Positions 1 through 5,704 of a stretch of 5,814 bases of DNA are shown in pieces (the first letter of the stretch is position 1; each line of letters opens with the position of its first letter). The translations under genes were made by a program, and so were the position numbers. The stretch spans positions 1-5,814 of the forward strand of contig JAILKX010000095.1 of assembly GCA_024693415.1 (NCBI GenBank), in the 5' to 3' direction. The DNA is from Bacilli bacterium (GTDB lineage Bacteria; Bacillota_I; Bacilli_A; RFN20; CAG-826). The notes below the pieces were generated by a model. That model was not told the origin of the DNA, did not search any database, and worked only from the letters and a program-made list of their open reading frames with translations.

Positions 1-1076
1 TTGACGTCAAGGCCGAGTTCGCCAGCCATGAGTCCGCAGAGGTAACCGACTTCCATCGAGTGCTCCAAGCCGTTTTGGCCATAGGAGGTTCTGTAATGGA
101 GGCGGCCGATGTAGTTGACGAGTTCGCGGTTGATGCGCGGGAGGCCGAGTTTGAAGACGGCTTCTTCGCCGAACTTCTGGGTCGACTCATCGACTTCCTT
201 CTTGCACTTGGCGACGACTTCCTCGATGCGGCCCGGCTGGATGCGGCCATCCTTGACTAAGTATTCGAGGGCGCGGCGCGCGATTTCGCGACGGATCGGG
301 TCGAAGCAGGAGACGGTGATGACTTCCGGCGTGTCGTCGATGACGAGGTCGACGCCGAGCTCTTGCTCTAAGACGCGGATGTTGCGTCCTTCGCGGCCGA
401 TGATGCGGCCCTTCATCTCATCCGAGGGGAGGGCGACGACCGAGACGGTGCGCTCGGTGGCGACGTCTTGGGCGTATTTGGCGCAGGCGAGGGAGAGGAG
501 GTCGACCGCTTTCTGATGGGCGGTGGCCCTGGCTTCGTCTTCCTCATTCTTGATGTAGGCGGCGATTTCGGTGGCCATCTTGCTTTCGACGCGGGCCATG
601 ATCTCGTCATGGGCTTCCTTCACCGACATGCCGGCGACTTTCTCAAGCTCTTTGATGATGTCGTCGATCTTCGCGTTGAGTTCGGCCTGCCTCTTTTGGT
701 AGGAGGCAATCGAAGCGTCGAGGGAGGCGGATTTGGCCTCGAGGGTGTTTTCCTTCTGGAGAAGGGCGGCGTCCCTCTGGTCGATGAGCTGCTCCCTTAA
801 GGACAGCTTCTGCTCTTGGGCAGCGATTTCCCCTTTGCGGGAACGGATGTCATTGTCGGCTTGCTGCCTTGCCTCAATGGCTTTTTGTTTGGCGTCGAGC
901 TCCGCGCTCTTGACTAAGTGCTCGGCTTTGATCTTCGCATCTTTGAGGATCTTTTCCGCGCTCTTGGACGCCGACTTGCTCTTTCCCCTACCGATGAGGA
1001 AGAGAACAAGGAAAGTGATACCTGCCGCAGCGACGGCAGCGCCTACGATTAGGCCGATAGCTAATCCAATATCCAT
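1..1076 (-). CDS. rny: Ribonuclease Y, N-terminal 358 residues (cut by window edge)
   Basis: RNase Y is a membrane-anchored endoribonuclease that starts mRNA decay in Bacillota. Seen here: an N-terminal membrane segment (about residues 3-28), then a long charged, Lys/Glu/Ala-rich coiled coil (about 35-200), then a KH RNA-binding domain with its GxxG loop as GREG (227-230, within GRIIGREGRN). Next comes the start of the HD phosphohydrolase domain, RTSYGQNGLEHS, with the first metal-ligand histidine at 339. The HD dyad itself would fall just outside the window. The family is about 520 residues long, so roughly 160 are missing because the window ends, not because the gene is broken. The start is the ATG at 1076, preceded by AGGAG at 1083-1087 with six bases between. 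It lies downstream of recA in the same direction, as in Bacillus, but behind a terminator and a long gap, so it probably has its own promoter. Identification is secure. Confidence 0.96.
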   Translation of the reverse strand, partial: MDIGLAIGLIVGAAVAAAGITFLVLFLIGRGKSKSASKSAEKILKDAKIKAEHLVKSAELDAKQKAIEARQQADNDIRSRKGEIAAQEQKLSLREQLIDQRDAALLQKENTLEAKSASLDASIASYQKRQAELNAKIDDIIKELEKVAGMSVKEAHDEIMARVESKMATEIAAYIKNEEDEARATAHQKAVDLLSLACAKYAQDVATERTVSVVALPSDEMKGRIIGREGRNIRVLEQELGVDLVIDDTPEVITVSCFDPIRREIARRALEYLVKDGRIQPGRIEEVVAKCKKEVDESTQKFGEEAVFKLGLPRINRELVNYIGRLHYRTSYGQNGLEHSMEVGYLCGLMAGELGLDV

Positions 1077-1155
1077 TTGGTGCTCCTAAAATATGGATCC
1101 AGTCCGGCACCTACATATATCCCTCAAAAAAATTGCGGGTCTCGATTATGTTTTT

Positions 1156-1184
1156 CTTATGGAAAGGGTTCCCCCCGTTAACAA
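1156..1184 (-). promoter_or_regulatory. Candidate sigma-A-type promoter for rny
   Basis: On the minus strand TTGTTA (1179-1184) is followed, after 17 bases, by CATAAG (1156-1161). Each box matches the TTGACA/TATAAT consensus at four of six positions. It would start transcription near position 1149 and give a leader of about 70 bases before the rny start. The spacing is ideal but the boxes are weak. It is the best pair I found by eye in the gap; a promoter elsewhere remains possible. Confidence 0.3.
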
Positions 1185-1202
1185 AATCCAAACGACAATC
1201 TA

Positions 1203-1240
1203 TGGTAAGTACCAAACAGGTACGTTGGTATTTTACCAAC
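1203..1240. repeat. Cluster of three inverted repeats built on GGTA/TACC
   Basis: Three perfect inverted repeats are packed into 38 bases. They are TGGTA-AG-TACCA (1203-1214), GTACC-AAACA-GGTAC (1209-1223) and GTTGGTA-TTT-TACCAAC (1224-1240). The first two share bases, so the elements could be alternative pairings or overlapping protein sites. The cluster lies in AT-rich DNA upstream of rny, about 20 bases beyond the candidate -35 box. That position suits an operator or activator site. If transcription starts further upstream, the elements could instead be RNA hairpins in a long leader. No run of T follows the largest stem on either strand, so it is not a typical terminator. Confidence 0.7.
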
Positions 1241-1360
1241 TTTGCATTTAAAGGGCGATAGATTTTTGGGAGCGCTTACCTCACGTTGACGCCCAGGAAA
1301 CACCGAAAACGCAAAAGCGCGGGGGACGTGCATTCGTTAATCGCGAAAAAAGGAAAAACG

Positions 1361-1395
1361 AAAAGAAAAAAAGAGAGCCCACGCGGACTCTCTTT
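1361..1395 (-). terminator. Rho-independent terminator after recA
   Basis: Reading the minus strand, an 11-base arm (AAAGAGAGTCC) is followed by the four-base loop GCGT and the arm GGGCTCTCTTT, paired throughout apart from one T-G wobble. The second arm runs straight into TTTT, C, TTTT. It begins 13 bases past the recA stop codon. This closes the pgsA-cinA-recA transcript and separates it from rny. The pyrimidine-rich stretch goes on for about 25 bases past the stem. Confidence 0.93.
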
Positions 1396-1408
1396 GGCTT
1401 AGCAATTC

Positions 1409-2431
1409 CTATTCGGCTTTCGCGGCTTCTTCCCCGCCGAAGGAGGCGCGGATCCTCTCTTCGACCTGGGCGGCGGCTTCCGGATGCTCAGCGAGGTATT
1501 TCTTCGCGGCTTCGCGGCCATTCCCGATCTTCTCGCCGTCGATGTCATACCAGTTGCCGGTCTTGCGGATGATGCCGGCTTCTTCGCCTAGATCCAGTAA
1601 TTCAGCGGTGCGGGAGACGCCCTTGCCATAGATGAGCTCGATGACGCAGGACTTGAAAGGCGGGGCGACTTTGTTCTTCACGACCTTGACTTTAACGGTG
1701 TTGCCGATGATCTCCGAACCGTTTTTGATGGCTTCGGCGCGCCGGATGTCGAGGCGGATCGAGGAATAGAACTTGAGGGCGCGGCCGCCGGTCGTGGTCT
1801 CGGGGTTTCCGTAGATGACGCCGACTTTCTCGCGAATCTGGTTGATGAAGATAACGACGCAGCCGGTCCGATTGAGGATGCCGGCGATTTTGCGCATGCC
1901 CTTGGACATTAAGCGGGCTTGGAGGCCGACTTGGTTATCGGCCATCGTGCCGTCGAGTTCGGCCTGCGGGACAAGGGCGGCGACGGAGTCGACGACGATG
2001 AGGTCGATCGCGCCGGAGCCCGCGAGCATCTCAGTAATCTCTAAGGCCTGCTCGCCGGAATCGGGTTGCGAAAGGATGAGTTCGTCGATGTTGACGCCGA
2101 GCTTGGCGGAATATTCGGGGTCGATCGCATGCTCCGCGTCGATGAAGGCGGCGCGGCCGCCTTTCTTCTGGCACTCGGCGATCGCTTCGAGAGCAATCGT
2201 GGTCTTACCAGAGGACTCAGGGCCATAGATCTCGATGATCCTGCCTTTGGGATAGCCGCCGACGCCGAGGGCTTGGTCCAAGAGGATCGAGCCGGTCGGA
2301 ATGACGTCCACGTCGACGTGGGGGCGTTCGCCAAGGCGCATGACGGCGCCTTTGCCGTAACTCTTCTCGATGGAGCGGATCGCATCTTCAAGAGCTTTTG
2401 ATTTGGATAAGTCGTTGTTTGTATTGGCCAT
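1409..2431 (-). CDS. recA: RecA recombinase
   Basis: RecA forms ATP-dependent filaments on single-stranded DNA, drives homologous strand exchange and, in the SOS response, stimulates LexA self-cleavage. The protein is 340 residues, normal for the family. Visible motifs are Walker A GPESSGKT (70-77), the catalytic glutamate at 100 in FIDAEHA, Walker B LIVVDSV (144-150), the DNA-binding loop L2 around 199-215 with GNPETTTGG, and the switch glutamine in FINQIR (198). The C-terminal tail is short and acidic. I start at the ATG at 2431 (MANTNN) because GGAGGT at 2439-2444 lies seven bases upstream. A GTG at 2446 would overlap that site. It follows cinA by 31 bases and is the last gene before the terminator. 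I see no canonical Bacillus LexA box (GAAC-N4-GTTC) just upstream, so SOS control is not evident. Confidence 0.98.
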   Translation of the reverse strand: MANTNNDLSKSKALEDAIRSIEKSYGKGAVMRLGERPHVDVDVIPTGSILLDQALGVGGYPKGRIIEIYGPESSGKTTIALEAIAECQKKGGRAAFIDAEHAIDPEYSAKLGVNIDELILSQPDSGEQALEITEMLAGSGAIDLIVVDSVAALVPQAELDGTMADNQVGLQARLMSKGMRKIAGILNRTGCVVIFINQIREKVGVIYGNPETTTGGRALKFYSSIRLDIRRAEAIKNGSEIIGNTVKVKVVKNKVAPPFKSCVIELIYGKGVSRTAELLDLGEEAGIIRKTGNWYDIDGEKIGNGREAAKKYLAEHPEAAAQVEERIRASFGGEEAAKAE

Positions 2432-2438
2432 AAATGGT

Positions 2439-2444
2439 ACCTCC
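2439..2444 (-). promoter_or_regulatory. Ribosome binding site that fixes the recA start
   Basis: GGAGGT on the minus strand, seven bases before the ATG at 2431. It is nearly a full match to the anti-Shine-Dalgarno sequence. It decides against the in-frame GTG at 2446, which would put the first codon at the edge of this site. Confidence 0.85.
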
Positions 2445-2462
2445 ACTTCTATATAGTGTCGT

Positions 2463-2951
2463 TTATTGATTTTCGTTCACATTTTTTGGAAAAAGCGAGA
2501 GAACGAAGTTGGCCATCATGCGGGCAGCTTCCTCGCGAATTTCGTTCCGTTCGCCCGACAATTGCAGGGGAATCGTCCAAACGGAGCCGCGGAAACATAG
2601 CCCTAAGAAAACTTTTCCGACCGTCGGGTCACCGCTTTGAACGCTCGGTCCGGCGTTGCCCGTGCAGGAGACGACGATGTCAGCGGCGATGGCTTGCTTG
2701 CCGCCGCTAGCGAGGCTGGAAGCGACTTCCGGGGAGACGAGGCCATAGCGGGAGATCGTCTCTTCATTCACGAACGCGAGGCGCGTTTTGGCAAACGGGC
2801 TATAGGTGACGAGCCCGCCGATGAAGACGTCGCTCGCGCCCGGGATCTCACAGATCCGCGAGGCGAAGAGTCCACCGGTCACCGATTCGACGGAGCCGAG
2901 GGTGAGTCCGCTATCGCGAAGGGTATTCAGCAAAAGTTCGTAGTCGCTCAT
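2463..2951 (-). CDS. cinA: CinA C-terminal-domain protein (PncC-type nicotinamide-nucleotide amidase)
   Basis: A 162-residue protein matching only the C-terminal domain of CinA. That domain in PncC converts nicotinamide mononucleotide to nicotinate mononucleotide plus ammonia, recycling the by-product of NAD-dependent DNA ligase and other NAD breakdown. Visible are ESVTGG (22-27), containing the catalytic serine at 23, VTYS with Tyr50, nearby Lys55, and the GNAGP loop (98-102). In most relatives the first motif reads ESCTGG, so Cys is replaced by Val here while the serine is kept. Full CinA of Bacillus is about 416 residues with an N-terminal MoaB-like domain. That domain is absent, and because the start overlaps pgsA there is no remnant upstream. 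AAGGAG (2960-2965) sits eight bases before the ATG. The start and the pgsA stop share ATGA, implying coupled translation. Family secure; substrate inferred from homologues. Confidence 0.9.
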   Translation of the reverse strand: MSDYELLLNTLRDSGLTLGSVESVTGGLFASRICEIPGASDVFIGGLVTYSPFAKTRLAFVNEETISRYGLVSPEVASSLASGGKQAIAADIVVSCTGNAGPSVQSGDPTVGKVFLGLCFRGSVWTIPLQLSGERNEIREEAARMMANFVLSLFPKNVNENQ

Positions 2952-3580
2952 TGTTTTTTCTCCTTAAGGACATGGAAGTTCTGAACCAGATAAATAACGC
3001 CAGAAAGCAGGGAGGCCAACGTGGCGAGATAAACGAGGAGCATGCTCGGACGGACTGCGACGGGCCACGAGGAATCGAAATAGTTGAATGGCCAGTCGTT
3101 AAGCAAGACGGCGGGGATCGCGATCATCTGGAGGACGGTCTTGATCTTGCCGAAGATGTTGGCGGCGATGACCGAGCCGGTGGTCGCGGCGATCTGACGG
3201 ATCGCGTCGACGACGAGGTCGCGGACGATCATGACGATGACGCAGAACACGGGCATGAAGATCACTTGCCCCGTCGCGAAGGAGAACGGGAAGATGAGGA
3301 AGATGAGCATCGAGTTGACGAGCAGCTTGTCGGCGATCGGGTCAAGGAACTTGCCAAGGTTGGTAACCTGGTTCCATTTCCTCGCCAAATGGCCATCGAG
3401 GTAGTCAGTGCTGGCCGCGATCACAAAGACGATGAGGGCGATCAGATACACGAGGTTGATGCCTGAATTGCCAAGCACGGGGGCGTGGAAGTCGGGGATT
3501 AGCGAGCAAACGAAAAGCCCGATGAGCATCGCCACGATGAGGACGATGCGCGCCATGGTGATCTTGGTTGGAATGTTCAT
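2948..3580 (-). CDS. pgsA: CDP-diacylglycerol-glycerol-3-phosphate 3-phosphatidyltransferase
   Basis: An integral membrane enzyme that makes phosphatidylglycerol phosphate from CDP-diacylglycerol and glycerol-3-phosphate, the committed step to phosphatidylglycerol and cardiolipin. The CDP-alcohol phosphatidyltransferase signature is complete: Asp59, Asp62-Gly63, Ala66-Arg67, Gly76, Asp80 and Asp84, with exactly the expected gaps (D-x2-DG-x2-AR-x8-G-x3-D-x3-D). Hydrophobic segments lie near residues 10-28, 42-57, 88-120, 130-160 and 180-203. At 210 residues it is slightly longer than the common size, because of the stretch around 28-42 between the first two membrane helices. The ATG at 3580 has AGGAGGG at 3586-3592. 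The upstream neighbour is the RNase P RNA, whose 3' end is only about 15 bases from this ribosome binding site. The next gene, cinA, overlaps by four bases. Which alcohol substrate is used rests on the PgsA-like sequence and the pgsA-cinA-recA order. Confidence 0.93.
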   Translation of the reverse strand: MNIPTKITMARIVLIVAMLIGLFVCSLIPDFHAPVLGNSGINLVYLIALIVFVIAASTDYLDGHLARKWNQVTNLGKFLDPIADKLLVNSMLIFLIFPFSFATGQVIFMPVFCVIVMIVRDLVVDAIRQIAATTGSVIAANIFGKIKTVLQMIAIPAVLLNDWPFNYFDSSWPVAVRPSMLLVYLATLASLLSGVIYLVQNFHVLKEKKQ

Positions 3581-3605
3581 GGATTCCCTCCTAATTGATG
3601 CAATG

Positions 3606-3936
3606 AGTATCCGGTCCGATAAGCCATGTTTTGTCGAGGGCGGAAATTTATCTCAGACATGTCTGGCGCGATTGGCTTCAGTTCGCCGTTCGCGCTTCCC
3701 CTACCAAATTTGGGTTTCTCGCTTGTGGGGTTTACCTCGTTTCATCTTGATGTCGCCATCAAGCTCGTCTCTGTGGCACCTTGGGGATTCCCATCCGCGA
3801 GGGATGGTCCTCCGCCGTCACGCGCTCCCGCGTGCCTAGGGTTATTGATTCCCCTAGCGCAATCACTACCGTCATCGCAGACGGTGCGAGCATGGACTTT
3901 CCTCTGCCTTGCGGCAGCATCCGCCTGGACCGGATG
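3606..3936 (-). ncRNA. rnpB: RNase P RNA, class B (Bacillus type), lacking P19
   Basis: The catalytic RNA that removes 5' leaders from tRNA precursors. Conserved core elements read on the minus strand include GAGGAAAGTCCATGCTCGC (5' strand of P4 region, near 3886-3904), the AGGTAAACCCC and GAGAAACCCAAATTTGGTA segments typical of the Bacillus class, and ACAAAACATGGCTTA near the 3' end (3' strand of P4, 3620-3634). Helix P1 is a perfect 9-pair match between 3927-3935 and 3609-3617. P2 pairs 3920-3925 with 3639-3644. P3 is CTGCC closed by a GCAA loop. The P15.1-like arm pairs GCGCGA with TCGCGC. It is about 330 bases against 401 in B. subtilis. The P19 arm is missing: only about four bases lie between the P2 and P4 3' strands. 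Exact ends are estimated from P1. It starts at the gpsB stop codon, and no separate terminator precedes pgsA. Confidence 0.95.
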
Positions 3937-4299
3937 TCAGATCTTTTTCGGGTCGACGCCGAGTTTGTATAGCGCCGTCTCGAGGCGGGAGATGCGGGTG
4001 ACGTAGTCGATGTTCTCCGGCGTGACCCTGTCGGTCGATTTGATGCCGGAGAGGCGGCTCTTCATCTTCGCGTTCTCCACTTCGAGCTCCTGCGCCCGTT
4101 CGCGGGCCTTCCGAAGCTGGGTCTCCAATTCGGCGATGTATTTGTTGGACTCATTGGCCCACTTGTCGAATGCGACATAGTCGCGGAGGATGCGGTCAAG
4201 ATAATCATCCACTTCGTCGGGGTCATAGCCCTTGACGTTGGGGGTGAAGCTCTTGTGCAGGATTTTGTCCGCGGTCAGCGTGATTTGATTATCGTCCAT
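3937..4299 (-). CDS. gpsB: GpsB-like cell division and wall-synthesis regulator (DivIVA family)
   Basis: GpsB is a small cytoplasmic adaptor that binds penicillin-binding proteins and division proteins at the septum. The 120-residue protein opens with a DivIVA-type membrane- and partner-binding domain (about 6-45, with F18, GYDPDEVDDYLDRI at 24-37 and D40-Y41), continues as a coiled coil (about 46-83), and ends in a short helical block, NIDYVTRISRLETALYKLG (96-114). That block resembles the trimerising C-terminal domain of Bacillus GpsB (FDILKRLSNLE), which separates it from DivIVA and SepF. I start at the ATG at 4299. An in-frame TTG at 4347 coincides with the -35 box of a good promoter and would add 16 unconserved residues. 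No Shine-Dalgarno sequence precedes 4299. Its TGA stop touches the first bases of rnpB, as gpsB adjoins rnpB in B. subtilis. Confidence 0.9.
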   Translation of the reverse strand: MDDNQITLTADKILHKSFTPNVKGYDPDEVDDYLDRILRDYVAFDKWANESNKYIAELETQLRKARERAQELEVENAKMKSRLSGIKSTDRVTPENIDYVTRISRLETALYKLGVDPKKI

Positions 4300-4314
4300 T
4301 GGAAAATACCCATG

Positions 4315-4329
4315 TTCGATTATATCGAA
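4315..4329. promoter_or_regulatory. Perfect palindrome over the gpsB -10 box: candidate operator
   Basis: TTCGAT-TAT-ATCGAA is a perfect 15-base inverted repeat that contains the whole TATAAT box of the gpsB promoter. A repressor bound here would block that promoter and also sits 50 bases before the diverging exonuclease-recU operon. The half-sites point the opposite way from the Bacillus LexA box (CGAAC-N4-GTTCG), so I do not assign it to LexA. It could be chance, since part of the symmetry comes from the TATAAT box itself. Confidence 0.45.
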
Positions 4330-4347
4330 AGGGGCTAACGGATTCAA
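4319..4347 (-). promoter_or_regulatory. Sigma-A-type promoter of gpsB (and probably rnpB and downstream genes)
   Basis: On the minus strand, TTGAAT (4342-4347) is followed after 17 bases by a consensus TATAAT (4319-4324). The predicted start of transcription is near 4312, leaving a leader of only about 13 bases before the gpsB ATG at 4299. This is the best promoter match in the window. As no terminator is visible until after recA, the same transcript could run through rnpB, pgsA, cinA and recA. Confidence 0.75.
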
Positions 4348-4379
4348 TCTTATAGCAGTCGCATCGCTGAAAAAATAGT

Positions 4380-5117
4380 ATGATAAAAGGCATGAAAGAT
4401 TTGGAGAAAGCGCTGAAAGGGTTCCGCGTCCTCGCCTTCATCGATTTGGAAGGCACCCAATTCAGCCACGAAATGATTGAAATCGGGGCTTACAAGGTCT
4501 ACCTCAAAGACGACCTCACTGTGAAGAAGGTGATGAAGCCCTACAAGACCTATGTCCGCGCCAAATCAAGGATCGGGCATTTCGTCACGGAACTCACCGG
4601 CATCACCGAGCAGATGCTCAAAGATAAGGGGGTCGTGTATCGTTTGGCGCTCCAGGGATTCAAGAAATACATGGGCAAGGATTTTGAAAAAGCCCTCTTC
4701 GTCACCTTCGGCTCCCACGACAAAGTCATCTTCCAAAGCTCGCTGGAAAACAACCTCGACGCCTCGAAGGAAGACACTCTGTTCATCCTCCGCCACCACT
4801 TCGACTTCTCGGCCTTCCTCTCCCGTTACATCAAGGACGAACATGGCAACCCCTATTCCCTTGCCAACTACCTCAAAATCTTCGAGGTCGAATTCGAGGG
4901 CAAGGCCCATGACGCCTGCGCCGACGCGGAGAACCTCGTCTCCCTTTATGAGGCGTTCTTGAAGAAGAAAGACATCGTGAAGGCCGAATATAAGAAAACC
5001 GTCGCCCGGATGCATCACTTCCCTGCGCCTTTATTGAAGGTGGCGCAAGCCCTCAACGAAGGAAAAACCGTGACCCCTGAGGAATATGACGCCTATTTCG
5101 ATGAGGTTTTGAAATGA
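4380..5117 (+). CDS. DEDDh-family 3'-5' exonuclease (DnaQ-like fold)
   Basis: A 245-residue protein with a complete DEDDh exonuclease site. Motif I is FIDLEGT with Asp22 and Glu24, motif II is GSHDKVIF with Asp114, and motif III is HDACADA with His177 and Asp182. The LTGIT segment at 72-76 is typical of DnaQ-like domains. Such enzymes remove nucleotides from DNA or RNA 3' ends with two metal ions; the substrate cannot be told from sequence. The domain covers about 17-195, and a C-terminal extension of about 50 residues, ending in an acidic segment, I do not recognise. The start is uncertain. The ATG at 4380 has no ribosome binding site; the ATG at 4392 (MKDLEK) has AAAAGG but only one base away. 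No other in-frame start precedes the catalytic motif. Its stop overlaps the recU start in ATGA, so it may act with RecU in recombination or repair. PolC subunit or KapD-like roles are alternatives. Confidence 0.88.
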   Translation: MIKGMKDLEKALKGFRVLAFIDLEGTQFSHEMIEIGAYKVYLKDDLTVKKVMKPYKTYVRAKSRIGHFVTELTGITEQMLKDKGVVYRLALQGFKKYMGKDFEKALFVTFGSHDKVIFQSSLENNLDASKEDTLFILRHHFDFSAFLSRYIKDEHGNPYSLANYLKIFEVEFEGKAHDACADAENLVSLYEAFLKKKDIVKAEYKKTVARMHHFPAPLLKVAQALNEGKTVTPEEYDAYFDEVLK

Positions 5118-5704
5118 ATTATCCCGCCGGCGTGAAACCTCGGGCGTCCGCTTCTTCTCCGAAAGCGAAGAAAAAGAAAACGCTGAAAGTCGCAGCCGGC
5201 AACCGCGGCATGTCTTTTGAAGCCGCGATCAACGCGACCAACGAATACTATAAGGAGAAAGGGATCTGCCTCGTCACAAAGCGCCCCACCCCAATCAACA
5301 TCGTCAAGGTCGATTATTCGCATGGGGCGACGATCACCCAGGCCTATTTTGAGACCCAATCCACGACCGACTACAACGGCATTTGCCGAGGGCGTTACAT
5401 CGATTTCGAAGCAAAATCGACGCGCAATAAGACCTCGTTCCCCCTCGCCAACATCCCCGTTCAGCAGATCGATCATCTTGAACGCGTCTTATCACAAGGC
5501 GGCATCGCCTTCTTCCTCATCGACTTCGAATTGCTCCATGAGGTATATCTGTTGCCCGCGGCTTACGTCATCGTGTTTTACCGCGAACGCGAACGCGCCT
5601 CGATCCCCGTTGAAGAGATAAAGAAAAACGGGTTCTTGGTCAAAGAGGGTTTCATGCCCCGCTACGACTATTTCCCCGTCTTGGAAGAGGCTTTCTTGAA
5701 ATAA
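5114..5704 (+). CDS. recU: Holliday junction resolvase RecU
   Basis: RecU cleaves four-way DNA junctions during recombinational repair and chromosome segregation in Bacillota, and in Bacillus also modulates RecA. The 196 residues match the family in length. Landmarks are NRGM (30-33), NATNEYY (40-46), RPTP (57-60), then the nuclease core STTDYNG (83-89) with Asp86 and RYIDFEAK (94-101) with Asp97, Glu99 and Lys101, followed by NKTSFPL (105-111). YDYF (184-187) closes the C-terminus. The N-terminus is disordered-looking and basic (KAKKKKTLK, 17-25). The ATG at 5114 overlaps the exonuclease stop in ATGA, with GAGG at 5103-5106 seven bases upstream, so translation is probably coupled. In B. subtilis recU is followed by the penicillin-binding protein gene ponA; here nth lies immediately downstream on the other strand and overlaps the recU 3' end, so ponA is not the next gene. 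No terminator follows recU before the window ends. Confidence 0.96.
   Translation: MNYPAGVKPRASASSPKAKKKKTLKVAAGNRGMSFEAAINATNEYYKEKGICLVTKRPTPINIVKVDYSHGATITQAYFETQSTTDYNGICRGRYIDFEAKSTRNKTSFPLANIPVQQIDHLERVLSQGGIAFFLIDFELLHEVYLLPAAYVIVFYRERERASIPVEEIKKNGFLVKEGFMPRYDYFPVLEEAFLK

Larger units (their letters stand above)
1088..1360. other. Long non-coding gap between recA terminator and rny
   Basis: About 270 bases with no plausible gene on either strand. It holds the candidate rny promoter and the inverted-repeat cluster described separately, plus short A or T runs (for example near 1125-1132 and 1344-1369). I looked for T-box, tRNA and common riboswitch signatures and recognise none. Most other junctions in this window are under 90 bases or overlap, so the length suggests regulation of rny or a small RNA, but nothing shows an RNA directly. 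Confidence 0.6.

Noticed and set aside
2432..2446. Longer recA start at GTG 2446
   Set aside because: It would place the initiation codon against the GGAGGT site and add five residues not found in RecA proteins. The ATG at 2431 has ideal spacing.
2444..2520. SOS box or separate promoter directly before recA
   Set aside because: A CTATATAG stretch at 2449-2456 could be a -10 box, but there is no -35 box at proper spacing and no GAAC-N4-GTTC element. recA may simply be read from upstream.
2951..3466. Open frame of 171 codons on the plus strand opposite pgsA
   Set aside because: Its product is a run of Asp, Glu, His and Arg with no domain, and it lies fully antisense to pgsA, which has a perfect catalytic signature and ribosome binding site.
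3626..4006. Open frames on the plus strand across 3626-4006
   Set aside because: They run antisense to the RNase P RNA and the end of gpsB, both of which are well supported. The products show no family features.
4300..4347. Longer gpsB start at TTG 4347
   Set aside because: The TTG lies within the -35 box of the gpsB promoter, has no ribosome binding site, and the extra residues do not resemble GpsB.
4566..5018. Open frame of 150 codons on the minus strand inside the exonuclease gene
   Set aside because: It is a shadow frame rich in Val, Glu and Asp, caused by the GC-rich codon pattern of the real gene, with no ribosome binding site.
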